A DNA stretch of 64,000 nucleotides from Dillenia suffruticosa (GCA_033439265.1 JAVTVX010000008.1:2108001-2172000); one strand, 5' to 3'. Numbered from the stretch's first letter, positions 1 through 11,999 are shown. The notes: generated from the sequence alone by a model not told the origin. A program made the numbers and translations.

Positions 1-3000
1 GCTGTAGAATCTTTTTTGTTGGCATGCACACACAATTTCTTTTCATCCACTTGGGACATTCTTTTACTCTATTTACCTACCAGGGTTAATGCACAGAACC
101 TGCATTCATGACAAAAGGATTTATCGTATTAGTTTTTGGGCTTGCATCTTTTCTCTCCCCTTTTTGTCTGGAACGATCTAATTGTATTAGGCAAGATCTT
201 GTGAACAAGCCCAATGGTATTTGTAGCAGGTACCATTAGCCTTGTAGCATAGTGAATAACTGTACTTAGTTCCGTACGGGACTGTGAGATGAGCTATGGG
301 CATGATAAAGAATAGGAATAGAACGTTTTGTCTTGTTAATCACTATTCGTTCTGCTTAAGCCCTGCAAATTGTAGGGCAATTATTTTCTCCGGGTAATAA
401 TTTTCATCTTGTTAAGGCTTTTTCCCTTTTCTTGCAGCATATTATAGAGCATCCGGGCACCATTTAAACAAATATCTGTGTCATTCACAGGCTTCTTAGG
501 TTTCTGGGACTTCAGTTTGAAAAGTCATACAATGATCAAGGATGGATCTAGGGTTGGGGCCTGGGGTTGTGGTGGGCACATGCCTGGATTTTTGAGATGG
601 TTCCTTTTCTATTTTATGATATATGTGAAGTTTCCTTACTTTTTCCCCCGCTAAAATTTTTAGAGAAAAATGTAGTTTCAAGTTTAGAACTTTTAAGAAT
701 CTTTAGAGGATAAGCTGATGATTCACACATGATAATGACCAAAAGAAAAATCAAAGAGAAAGTCAAGATTTTCCTTTGTATGAAGGTTAATTTATATTAT
801 CTCACCGTTTTTCCTATTACATCAATATGTTAGCTATTTTCTTGAGAAATTTTTTATTATTAAATGTTTGTATTACCTTTTTACTTTTAATCCACTTGAA
901 TCTTATTTGACATGGATTTTAATTAATCAATCAATTTTTCTTTTCTTTTTTTTATAAATTGATTGTACTTATCAAAAAAGCAGTATATTCTTTTTTTTTT
1001 TTTTTTGGTTTCTTAAATGATCCACCCTAAATATTGAAATTAAGACTCAATTTATTATTATATAGTTTGCTCTCATTGATTAATTTTTCCATAACGACGT
1101 TACAAATCCTATGCCAAAGATTTCTAACTTGAAAGACTGTCATCCCAGAAGAAGAGCAAAATATCTGTAGGAAGGAAATATAAAATCTGTAGGAATAAAT
1201 GATTTTGGTTTTTAGTGGTTGGCGGTGCCATACCGTATATTATAGGATGCAAGTTGCTTAGGGTAGCCTTCCCCAACCTATAGAACCATGGTGGACAGAT
1301 ATTGCTAGTATGAAAATTTAGTGCTTTTCTTGATAGTGCTTTTCTTTTTATGGGTAATTCTTTGCTAAGCTAAGTCAAAAATTCGCTACCTTGCATCTCC
1401 TTGATCAATTAGCCAAGGACAAAAAAAAAATCATTTTGGAAGGACTTGCGGTTCTCCTTTCAGAACAATTAAAGTTAATTTTCTCTGAACATGTTTATTT
1501 GTCATTAGAGAACTTAGACACTAATTTAGTAATTTTTTGGTAAATACCGCACTATGTTTTGAAACATTATCGAGGGTGAATATGGGCGCAACAATAGAGT
1601 TACTCCTTTGATGACCTCAAGATCACGGATTTGAGGCATGAAAACAGTCTTTTTGTAAAAATACAAGAGAAAGGCTGTGTACATATACGTCCATCCTTCG
1701 TGCACTAAGTTGGGGAGCACTTTGTGCACTGATGAGTCTTTTTTGGTTTTGAAACATTATCAAATGTGGTCCTCTAGATCAACTTTTATTGATCATGGTT
1801 ATTGTATGTAAGCCACATGCCGCTGGGGCTAGCTGTGATCATTAGGTGAAAGCTACCACTGCAACTTTCAAGGAGTCTGAATGGAAAAAAAAAAGGTGGT
1901 GCTTTGAGATACACTATTCTACTAACAAAAGGAATCCTTATCATCCTGTCCATGTCCTATAGAAATCAACCTTTTTGGATTCCTCTCTCTCTTATGGCTG
2001 CCCGTCCTATGTCAAATGGTCCTTCCCTGCAAGTTGGACCTCTATGTTACTTTGACCCATAATGGTCCATGGCTATGAAATGCTCATATATCAATTAGTT
2101 TGAATTTCTACAGTGAAGAGAAATCATCAAACAAGTTGATGGAGATTAAGCCCTAGAGTTTTTATGGGCTAGGGAACTAGAAATTAGCAACTTTATCTGG
2201 AGAGGAAGGTACTCCACCCAGAGATGGCCCTACTAATGACCACTTTCGGTTGGAATCTTTGAATTGGAAGGTGCAATTTGGAAAAAATCAAATCATTAGC
2301 TGGTGGATTTAGTTGTAGAAAGGAGGGGAAAGGATCTGTAGACGGCACATCGTGGGAACAAGTAGAGTAAATGCCATTCATGTGAATGAGAATTGTACAC
2401 CCTGCCTATGTTTGATAAGATTTTGTCCCACAGTGTGTCTGGATATAATTTCTTACATGTGAGTCTCAGAAAACCAAATTGAGACCATCTAGGAAGGATG
2501 CTTAGAGTTGATAACACATATGTGGTTTATATCATTTGGATAAGATTGCACTCATTGGACATAGGCTATTCAATTTAGGAAGAGAGGTACCAATATTGAG
2601 AATCTCCAATCAACCTATACTCCCTCTTAACTCTGCCAATTATATTCAGCTATCTAGTTATCTGAAGATCAGTTTTGGTTTTTGAACTAGATTTGTCTGT
2701 CGGTAAGCAAGGAAACCTTTTAGGATCCGAATTTATCATAAGCACCATGTGCATGTGTCTGGGAAGAAATACAGAATACACATTTCAATGAAACTAAACC
2801 AAATTACAGTACGAGTATTGATTTTCGTAACCGCATTCTGCATTCAAATGGTCTTTTGTCCCAAACTGCTGGCTTTAGACACATGGGATAATACCATAGA
2901 TGTAAGTTTGAATTTTGCCTATGGCAATGTTGTTAGGATTATGGCTACGGGGATATGCTCTCATATTATGTGGCTCAACCACCTTTGCACCCAAAAGATA

Positions 3001-4477
3001 AGGGTGCGGTGCAATGTCAATGCATCTCTATTCTGTCTATTGGCTGAATCTCCCATAGAAGACTTGCAAAAATCTCACTCCTTAACACATCATGCCCAAG
3101 ATTTGATGGCCTATAACTTATTTTACTATACGAGCAGGTCTGCCTTCTAGGAAGGTGCTCTAAATTTATGAAAGCACCAAAATGCCATGATATTATTCAG
3201 TAGTATAAATGTAAAACTGTTAAGTGCATGATTGGCAAGTAACTTTCTAAGATTACAATTTGAAGTGTACTAGGCTCAAAAACAAAAGATTGCCAAATGC
3301 ACACGTCTGCCCAACAATACTAGCATGAAGAGTCTGACTGCAATTACTTTGATCATTTGCTGCCTTTGTTGGATGGCTTCTACAAACGCCCCAAACCCTT
3401 GTAATTGTAGAAGTCATGCCGCCTTTGGTCTGTTCCCATTTTCTCTTTCTTCTGTAGCTACTATTGAGCAATGACTAAATGCAGAAATATTTACAGAAAA
3501 CTACACTCAATCCAAAGAGAAAAGGTTAGAAGCAGATGAAAAGAATGGGGCCAAGTTAAAACTTCACCATAGACGGGAGACTAAGGAAATGAAACTCTCC
3601 CTTAATTTTGGAAAAATGCTAACAGAATGGGGATAAAAAATCATAGCTTGTCCCTGAAAGTTGTGAGCATCCAAGAATGAAAACAACAAATCAGCACCGT
3701 TAGAATCCCCTCATCGCACAACCATGCTATTAGAGATACATGAATATAAGAAGATAGATTAAAATAACTCTAATACCAAGTTCAAAATGGAGAGCAATAA
3801 TAATAATTTGAAATCCTAATTTGAAATCCACCGTCGTTACAAATATAAAAATAGTTATCACGAATATGAAAATAAATACGATTACATATTTTCAAAATCA
3901 AATCAATTATCATAATATATGATATATTTTGATATATGTCAAATTTAATATGGTATAATGAAAACTATTTGAATTTGAAAGAATCCATAGATATATGTGG
4001 CAGCTTTTTCCTGAACATGCCCGCTCTGGCTTATCTGGCTCCGATACTACATTAGAGCTATATGAATGTTGGAAGAGAGATGAACATAACTCTGATATCA
4101 TGTTTAGGATAGGGAGCACTAATAATTACGTGAAATCTTAATACTATATTATCTCGTTGAATTATTACAACAAATTAAATTTATATAAAAAATCCATCGT
4201 CACATATATAGAAACAGATATAAAAAATATATATAAAAACAGTGATTACAAATATAAAAACAAATAAATTTAAATATTCTCAAAATTAAATCACTCGTTA
4301 TATATTATGTGATATCTTCTAACACATGCAAATAGCCTTCAGTTTTTGCAAGTAAACATGAATGTGTATTCCTGTTTTTGGGTTTTCTTAGGTTAAGTCT
4401 CTTCCTAGTAATTGCAGGGACTTCTGTTACTAACCATCAGCAATTAGAAAAACTTTGTTATTTTTCCTTTTGTGCAG
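1..4477. other. Unassigned region, no recognisable gene
   Basis: No open frame here resembles a known protein. The first 500 bases are less AT-rich than the intergenic DNA further right and read like a plant 3' untranslated region or intron, so the window may begin at the tail of a plus-strand gene; this is inference only. The remainder holds T and A tracts. The longest open frame (2749-3150, +) has no domain, no Kozak-like start and no splice context. Confidence 0.4.
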
Positions 4478-4547
4478 AATCTGAATCCTTGCAAGCTGCA
4501 TGGCTGATGAGAGGTTCTCAGATTACATATGCCAGAACTGGTAACAG
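4478..4547 (+). other. Isolated exon-like segment
   Basis: A pyrimidine-rich tract ending TTTTGTGCAG precedes base 4478, and base 4547 is followed by the donor GTGAGT. Only one of the three phases is open (two bases completing a codon, 22 codons, then two bases); it includes the peptide AAWLMRGSQITYARTGNR. I do not recognise the protein and see no partner exon on either side. It may be an internal exon of a gene that starts left of the window, a cryptic exon, or chance. Confidence 0.3.
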
Positions 4548-4739
4548 GTGAGTAACCAAACGCATGAACTTGAGTAGGTCAAGTTCACCCCCAATGAATT
4601 AGAGCCAACATTCTGTTACTGTGGTCCTGTTTTGGCGTTCTTTTCTCTACTCCTCTGTAAATGTGATATATATTTCATCTTATTTTACCATATTTTTAAA
4701 TTAAACAAAAAATATTTACATAGAAAGGTAAGGTTTTTA

Positions 4740-4941
4740 CAATTTATATAAATACTTTTTTTGTCATCACCCGGTATCTGGAGATTCGTCCTGATTAATT
4801 TAGATCGATCGCTGTATAACCTATTTCTAACGTTATTTTTTCCGTACTCAGGGAGAGTCGAACTCCCAACCTGATTAAAGGACGAAAGTACCCACCCCAC
4901 CCTACCTACACCAACAAATGTCAGTCAATTTATATATACAC
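4740..4941 (-). mobile_element. tRNA-derived SINE (family B) with target-site duplication
   Basis: On the minus strand the element reads from a G-rich head, through a box-B-like pol III motif GAGTTCGACTCTC, to a body ending GGTGATGAC and an A tail (the T run from 4756 on the plus strand). The 170-bp insert 4756-4925 is flanked by 16-bp direct repeats, 4740-4755 and 4926-4941, that match at 14 of 16 positions. An internal pol III promoter, an A tail and target-site duplications are the defining features of a LINE-mobilised SINE. The family name is unknown to me. Confidence 0.75.
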
Positions 4942-5850
4942 ACACGTATATATTTCTATATTAATAAGTATACAATGGTAATTATACCCAAAAAATTTGG
5001 CATTGAAGACAAAAAACACGGAAAGAAGAGGAGAGGACTCCAGAGAGGGCCCAGGATGGCATAACCCTTTGTAGTGTTTGAGTACTAAGATGGAAGGAGG
5101 GGTTAGACATAGGGCCGGTATGTTTGGGCTGAAATTAGGACTTTGTGGGGCTTTGTGAAGGCCTAGTAACCTGAATTTACATCCTCAAGCTGTTCCTTGG
5201 AAAATCACATTGGTGGTTTGCTTGGAGGCCCTTAGCCCAGTCTAATCTCAATCACCATACCCTAGGTTTTATGCCCTTTCTCGCACAACGTGGCCCCTGA
5301 TTGTACTCATCTTGGGTCTCTCTCTCTCTCTCTCTCTCTCTGTTCATGAATGCTAGAAGCTTCTACAGCTACAGTTGAGATAATCAGTGGTAATTTAGAA
5401 AGTGTCTAAGCATATACCGTTTTAATTTAGAAAATTTCACTTCAAAATCAGGGTAATTTCGAATCTTAAAAATAAGTATTTTCCATTGTTTAAAGTGGTA
5501 TTATTATCTTTTTTTATAAATTTAACCCAGGTATTTTTTTTAAGATAATAACCAAAGCCCAAAGAAAAATGATAAAACCAGATAAAAGTTGTTGGTCAGG
5601 AGAAGAGTTACGTTACCTATAAAATTTATGTATAAATTTAGGGTATGTTGGACGATGATGCCAGCGCAGCTTCCTGACTGGCACAACATAAATTCAACCC
5701 CTCTAACCACAACTCCTAGAGAGGTCAGATGATGCCAGCGCAGGGCGTTTTTCCTCTCCCTTTTAATTTCGTCTTTAAATTATAAATTTAAAAAATACAT
5801 ATTATGCTTAGTATAAACTTCTTGACTGGCACAATATAAGAGAAAAAAAG
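4942..5850. other. Intergenic, with CT microsatellite and short duplications
   Basis: There is no gene. The stretch holds a CT dinucleotide run at 5316-5341. A 16-base word, GATGATGCCAGCGCAG, occurs at 5654-5669 and again at 5728-5743. A second shared word around TGACTGGCACAA occurs near 5675 and near 5822. The right end probably contains the 3' untranslated region of the minus-strand GRP gene. Confidence 0.5.
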
Positions 5851-6096
5851 ATTGGAACAACTAAAACGATATTTCCCTTCATTCATTCCATTTTGTAACA
5901 TAGATTTTTTTTTTTTTTCATTTTCTCGGAACCAAAAGAAAAATAATCACAGAACCATCACAAGTGTCAATTCTGAGAGACCCGAACAGAAACCGAACCA
6001 TAAGCTAAAACTAAAATTCATAGAACCGAACCGAACCAGAGATCAAAAAACCGAGAACACAAAACACCATAACAAGCTTCATCAACCTACCTAACC

Positions 6097-6853
6097 CTAA
6101 TTCCTCCAGCTTCCACCATCAGAGCTTCCGCCTCCGCCTCTGGAGTACCTAGAACCACCACCATAACCACCCCCGCCGCCTTCACGACGACCACCATAAC
6201 CACCTCCGCCACCGTATCCTCCGCCACTGCGGCTATATCCACCGCCTCCCTCACGGCGACCGCCATAACCGCCACCGCCTCCTTCACGGCGTCCACCATA
6301 ACCACCGCCGCCGCCGCCGCCGCCGCCGCTTCCACGGGACTGAGCTTCGTTGACGGTGATATTACGGCCGTCAAGGGCCTGTCCGTTCATTCCTTCAATG
6401 GCATCTCTCATCGCCTGCTCGTTACTGAAAGTAACGAACCCGAAACCTCTAGATCTACCAGTGTCACGATCATTGATCACCTGAAAAACAACAGATCTAC
6501 TCAGATCTACAAAGATCTAACCTCAAAATACTAAAAAACTCAAAAATCCAAGCGATCGATCTTCAAATCTTGAAGACATACCGTTTGATGATAAGAGAGA
6601 TCAATAAAAGAACAGTAACATAGCAGTTAACACAGATCAAGAATCACATCACAGAAAGAGTAACACGGTAGATCAGATCAATCAAACAGGTCAAACCCCT
6701 GAAATCGGGTGATCGGATCCTCCGATTTTCAAAACGGACCTTCGATTCGAGAATTTCTCCATACTGACTGAAGGCTTGTTCGAGAGCTCTGTCGTCGGTG
6801 GCCCATGCAAGACCTCCAACGAAGCAACGAAACTCAACTTCTGCAGAAGCCAT
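6097..6853 (-). CDS. Glycine-rich RNA-binding protein, GRP7/GRP8 type
   Basis: Small RNA-binding protein with one N-terminal RRM and a C-terminal glycine-rich tail. In Arabidopsis such proteins act in clock output, cold and stress responses and splicing control. Coding exons on the minus strand are 6740-6853 and 6097-6480, joined in phase 0 over a 259-nt intron, giving 165 aa. RNP2 reads CFVGGLAW near residue 9 and RNP1 reads RGFGFVTF just after the intron. The tail from about residue 88 is built of GGGGYGG, RREGGGG and YSR repeats and ends SWRN. The start ATG at 6853 opens the conserved MASAEVEF. A TATA box lies about 110 bp upstream. The annotated donor (GTCCGT) is weak while a strong donor lies inside the intron, matching the known negative autoregulation of GRP7 and GRP8. 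Very sure of family; orthology between GRP7 and GRP8 is not resolvable. Confidence 0.95.
6576..6581 (-). promoter_or_regulatory. Cryptic intronic 5' splice site in the GRP gene
   Basis: Read on the minus strand, the intron contains GTATGT, a near-consensus plant donor, 158 nt downstream of the weak annotated donor GTCCGT. Using it would retain the first part of the intron, in which the exon 1 frame meets a stop at 6644-6646, before the cryptic site. AtGRP7 and AtGRP8 use such a mid-intron donor to make a premature-stop transcript that is degraded, so conservation here suggests the same autoregulation. Confidence 0.7.
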
Positions 6854-6964
6854 TTAAGAGAGAGGAAAAGAGAAAGTAAACAGAGGGAATTAAGAGACAA
6901 GTGGAGGAACCCAAAAGCCCACCTGTAGAGAGAGTACGAGTTTTTCGGTATCACCCAAACCCAT

Positions 6965-6971
6965 TTTTATA
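6965..6971 (-). promoter_or_regulatory. TATA box of the GRP gene
   Basis: TATAAAA on the minus strand, about 112 bp upstream of the start codon. A transcription start near 6935-6940 would give a 5' untranslated region of about 85 nt. A telo-box-like TAGGGTTT (7034-7041, plus strand) lies just upstream, an element common in plant RNA-binding and ribosomal protein promoters. Confidence 0.6.
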
Positions 6972-7483
6972 CTGAGAAATGGTCGCCGACGCTAACTAGG
7001 GTTAGTCGGGTGTGCGCATTGCGCCCCCTGTCTAGGGTTTGGGAGCGGTTTAGGGTCTTGTTTGGTTGCAAGTATATCCTCATTAAAGATTTTTATTCTT
7101 TTACTTCTTTTTGTTTTTTAAAAAAGGAAAGATAATTAAAAAGAAAAAGGCAATTCTCTATTTGAAGGACGGACCTGATTGTGTAAATGGAATTAGTTTA
7201 ATGAACCCTCCGGGGTTGCGAAAAACCAGAAAATTTCTGTTCTGTGAATATAGAAAATAGAAATATTTTAGTTAATGCCTATTTAGACTACAATTGATTT
7301 AGCAAATTTCTCACATAGAAATTATTTTTATCTACTTATGAGTTATGATCTATAAATTTTTTTTAACATTAATATTTTTTATTTTTAAAATATTTTTAAA
7401 ACGTTTTAACATGATAAATTAATTAATATTTATATAAAATTTCTTATATCTTTTATATTTATATATTTCTTTCATAATTAATG

Positions 7484-7524
<41 letters not shown>

Positions 7525-9179
7525 TTACAATTATATTATTTATCTTATAATTAATAATTACATATTTAATCATTTTAATTTTTTATTAAAAAATATAGTT
7601 ATTTTATTATTTTCATAAAATAATTAATATTTATATAAAAATCTGTCTACGTTTTTATTTTTTATATTTTTACAAAATGTTATTTTCGAGTATCTGTTTT
7701 CGTTTTTCTTTCCCTTTCTTTGCAATTTAGATTACTATTAGAATTTGAATTTATTCCTTTTTCTCGTTATAAAAATAAAAGAGATTATGGGGTAAAAATT
7801 AAGAAAACTTTTTCTTTGAGGAAATAAAAGAAAATAGTAAAAGACATGAATTTTAAGTTTGGATTCATTAAAAAATTAATATTATATAGATTAAATTAAT
7901 TAAATTAATATTTTGAATCAATAAATTTTAAATTGAATAAAATATTTTTCTAATCAAGTAAAAAATTTTAAAAATATAGTGAGGTGATATATAATTTAAT
8001 TTATTTGGTTTCTTGGTATATTCTCAATTAAACAAACATATTTATTTTATTTATTTAAAAAATATAAAAATGAAAATTACAAATGGTTCAATTTTTTTTT
8101 TTTTTTTTGTAAAAATAAAGTCCAAAAGAGAAAATAATAAATTGGAAAATATGAAGATTAAATTTTCCAAAATTATTAAAAAAAAAATAAAACACTTCTC
8201 CAAATCCCTAATCTCAAGACTTCTTTCATCTTTACTAAAAGATTATTTTTCCTGATTACTTTTGGCCCCCACCTTTAGATATGTTGATGAACTAAAATCT
8301 CGTGTGTCATTATACTCAATTAAATATGGAATATGAATTTTTTGTTTTACTTTTTTTTAATGTTCTGATCATACTTAATTAAATATTCATTTTAATAAGT
8401 TTACTTAGATAAATTAATATAAAATTCATACACCAAAATAAAAGACAAAATCACATCATTTTTATCTTTTATAATTAAGAAAAAAAAAGTTTATCTAAGA
8501 TGAGACTTTCATATTTTTTTGGGATAAATCATAAATATTTGATAATTATATTAGATCCGACAAAATTTACTTTGAATATAAACTTTCATATCTCACGAAC
8601 GTTTTTAAAAATTCTCAATTTTCTTTGAGCCGACACAACTACAACTTACCTTTATTTTTTGTGGTTTTGCTTATAAGTTTTTTCAAATTTTTGCAAGTAA
8701 ATATTATTTAAACAAATATTTTTAAATCAGATAATTTTGAAAATGATCACCATTATTCAGAAATTAAATTAATCTGATTCAAATAGTTATGAAATCTAAT
8801 TCTCTCAACGTTCGTTTTTTATTTTCAAAATTTGAAATTAAAATCTTATTTAAGAGATTTTAGTGTCTTATCTTTATACTTATAGTTTTTTGATAAAATT
8901 ATCTTGTTTTCAAAAGATTACGATAAATTTATTTTATATTTACGATGGTAAATATATTTTTATTAATTCTATTTTTAGGTACAAAGATATCAATGATTTC
9001 TCTCTCTATTTAAGATTTCATCTCCCCATTTTTAAGTAATGCATTCCTTTGTAAAAAAAAAAAATATATATATATATATATTATATTAATAGCAGATAAA
9101 ATAAATTTTTAAATAATTTTTTCCCCCAAGGTTTTCCCGAAAAAGGGGAAATAGATTTCGAATAACCGAAAGAATATTC

Positions 9180-9420
9180 TGATGGACCTGCTGAGGAATC
9201 AATATTTGATACGTGGCAGAGTTCTATTCGTGCAAGTGATGTGGCTGATTGCTTCTGACTTAACCATGGTTAACAGTTTTAGTTCGTGACGATCATTCAG
9301 AGTGGGACCCAGCAGTCACGTGATGTGGTGGGGACGGATAGGATCAAAAAGCGAAAAAGATCATTACTCCGAGTTGTTCGAGAGAGAAAAAGGTCTAAAA
9401 ATATCTTAGACGTGAAAGTA
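9180..9420. promoter_or_regulatory. GC-richer island with G-box and evening-element words
   Basis: Within very AT-rich DNA this stretch has balanced composition and contains TACGTGGC (9210-9217, ABRE-like), the palindrome CACGTG (9317-9322) and AAAATATCT (9397-9405, the evening-element sequence). No start codon with a plausible frame follows on either strand. It lies about 2.3 kb upstream of the GRP gene, so a distal regulatory role or a relic promoter are both possible; neither is shown. Confidence 0.25.
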
Positions 9421-9927
9421 CACTTATAGCCCTAACTTTGTGTTGTTATTATGAGATGCCATTGGACTTGGTCGGGAGTCAGGACGGGCATGGGCCGACC
9501 TTCGAGTCACTATCCAAGAATAATGCCACATAATTGGATATTTAAATGATTTAAAATTTGATTAAAATATTTGGTATTTTTGAATTAAGAAAAAAAAATT
9601 AAAATATATTAAATAATATATCATTTAAAATTTAATTTACTTGGTATTTGATTTAGTTAATCATTCTAATACTATTCTTTAATACCGAAAGAGATATTAA
9701 ATGAGTTAGAAATTAAATTATTAAATTTTATATAATTTATTTCAATAGTTTTTAAAACAATTATTTAATTTATGAAATTTTTTGACTAATTTTAACTTAC
9801 TCAAGTTTAGACTATTCTATGTTTGTCGATATAAAATCCAAATAAATTTTAGTCAAATCGAATATTAGCGTATATAGCATTATTCCTCTTTGTCAAGTTC
9901 TCTATTTTTCTATTTCTTCTTTTTGTG

Positions 9928-10100
9928 TTTTTTTTTTAAATAAGCTATTGGTATTTAATAATTATTTTATATTTAATTAAATCTGATTTGAATCAGGTTA
10001 GGTATTTAAAAAAAAATTATCTCGATATTTATTTTATATATATATAAAACTCGAATTTAACATCTTATTTAGAGGAATCGGTGCTGATCAACTAATAGTC
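9928..10100 (-). mobile_element. SINE family A copy
   Basis: Starts on the plus strand with a T run (the A tail), then the family body (ATAAGCTATTGGTATTTAAT, TTAAATCTGATTTGAATCAG), then the head with AAAACTCGAATTTAACATCTT and GATCAACTAATAG. The same order of blocks recurs in the other family A copies. No clear target duplication was seen. Confidence 0.55.
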
Positions 10101-10384
10101 CGGGCTTTTATTATTTGCCGGTGGACTGAAATTAATGCTCGGAAAAATTGTTAGGCAAAGTCTTGGGCGTTTGTGGACTTTATATTTGATGGCTACTTAC
10201 CCAACAAGGCCTAATGTTTTGGGCTAACTTAATATTGGCCCATAAACATTGATAGTCCTGATATGCTGTTGGGCTGCTTTATTCTTTATTTTTTTTTTTT
10301 TAACAAGAAAGTTAAATTCTAGATCGGTTAGGGAAGAAAATTATGACCAATAAATTCTGGGCTACTCATTATATAGTAAGAATA

Positions 10385-10459
10385 GTGATCTTGGTATCAT
10401 AATACTTTCTCTCACAGAACTCAAGTTCAAGTCTCTTCATCTATCCCAAAAAAAAAAAC
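10385..10459 (+). mobile_element. Short tRNA-head SINE (family C) copy
   Basis: AGTGATC, a spacer, then the box-B-like AAGTTCAAGTC and a run of A residues at 10447-10458. Layout and spacing match the insert at 49659-49758, which is proven mobile by its target duplication. No duplication was found here. Confidence 0.4.
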
Positions 10460-11802
10460 TTTATCATGGGAAAATAAACTAAAATTGATTTTTTTTTCTA
10501 CGATCAGTATTCGAAATCATATTTTAATTAATTTAACTTGACTGTTTGTATGAGTCATATTTTAGGAGATAGCTCTCTCAATACAATTTTTTCTATTTTT
10601 AAGTTTTGAATACAAAATTTAGTTAAGTAACATAACATTCTATCTTATTACGTAAATTATCCGTTGATATCATATCTCCATTTTAATTTTCTATTTAGAA
10701 AAGAGATGATTATGATGGTCCTTGTGCAAGGATGACACGCACGAATAAAAAACTCTTTTCAGAGCAACCATTTTTAGATAGAATTTTGAAATTTGATTGA
10801 GTTTGGGGCAGTGTTGAAGGACTATGTCAACATTTATCTATAGGATTTTATTTTTCAATAAAAAAAGAAGTATTCTTGGATTCTATAGATTGAGATCAGA
10901 TATTATCAATATGCATATTAAGATAATCCCACCTCGTTCTTCATAGTTAATCTTTGTTTCAATAGTCTTTTCCATTACTTAGAATAGCCCATATACAAGA
11001 TACATATGATTTATATCATAAATTTTACGGTAGTCAATATTTTTTTCTATTTTTATTACTCAAAGAACAACAGCTTTCTGGGGAAGAGTACATTCATGTT
11101 GCTGTATGGGCCTAGGCTTTGCTTGGTTAATCACCTCTCCCTTTCCCTTCTTTTATTTAATAACGGGTATTTAGAAATACGTCTAATCTGGTTCGATCCG
11201 TTTATAAGACCCATTTAAAGAATTTGTTCTTTCGGTATCTATTATTTTATTTTCAACACTTAAACTATAAATTCTGATTAAGAGAATGAAGTATTCTTCT
11301 ATTAAACTCACAAGTCATTGTTGCCGGTTATCTTTTTCACACACATTTCTTTCCTTGTATACTAAAATTTCGTTGTGCCAAATCAATGTACATAGGTTCA
11401 AATAAAAATTATTTAAAATCAAATAATAAAGTGCATAAACTTTGTAATCAAAGTCATACAAGTATTAGTCTCATCTAACAACAATACGATTGCAAATGGA
11501 CAAATGTTTTTAATAATTCAGATATTTCCGCCGAAAGTTTACCAAAAATAGGTGGCTTGTCCTTGTACTCTTCTTGCATTGTCCTTATACATTAGGAATA
11601 AGCTCTTGAAGGTCTTACAAATCTCCTTCTTCCCTTGTTGATCAACCTATTACGGGAGACATGAAAGCGACCAAACATGTACCAAGTAAATACTTTAGGA
11701 TCTTATTTTCCAACATTTGACTCGCAAACTTTAGCCACTATTGAAGGCAAATTTGTCAGGTGGCAGTTGCACAAAATTGTGGCCATAATTTGATACAAGT
11801 AT

Positions 11803-11999
11803 GTGACCTTCTACGAGTTTTTTTTTTTTTTTCTTAATAAACTCTGATATCTGATAATAATGTTAACCCAACTCAATTCAGGTCGAAATAAATTAGACTC
11901 TTTTTTTATATATATACAAAACTCAAATTTAAAACTTTATTTAAATGATACTAGCATTGGGCTATTAAACTAACCAGGTGTTGGTGACCTTCTACTCGT
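11803..11999 (-). mobile_element. SINE family A copy with target-site duplication
   Basis: The insert 11819-11983 (165 bp) lies in the minus orientation: A tail seen as the T run from 11819, body, then head ending near CTGGTTAGTTTAATAGC when read on the minus strand, a reasonable box A. Flanking 16-bp repeats beginning GTGACCTTCTAC (11803-11818 and 11984-11999) match at 14 of 16 positions. This copy fixes the 5' end of the family. Confidence 0.8.

Noticed and set aside
2160-2480. Possible LINE fragment (peptide-like NFIWRG)
   Set aside because: No continuous similarity to LINE domains could be followed in any frame.
2749-3150. 133-codon open frame on the plus strand
   Set aside because: No domain, signal or splice context; composition resembles translated intergenic DNA.
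6087-6374. Alanine/valine-rich minus-strand frame overlapping the GRP tail
   Set aside because: It is the shifted frame of the glycine-rich codons of the GRP gene.
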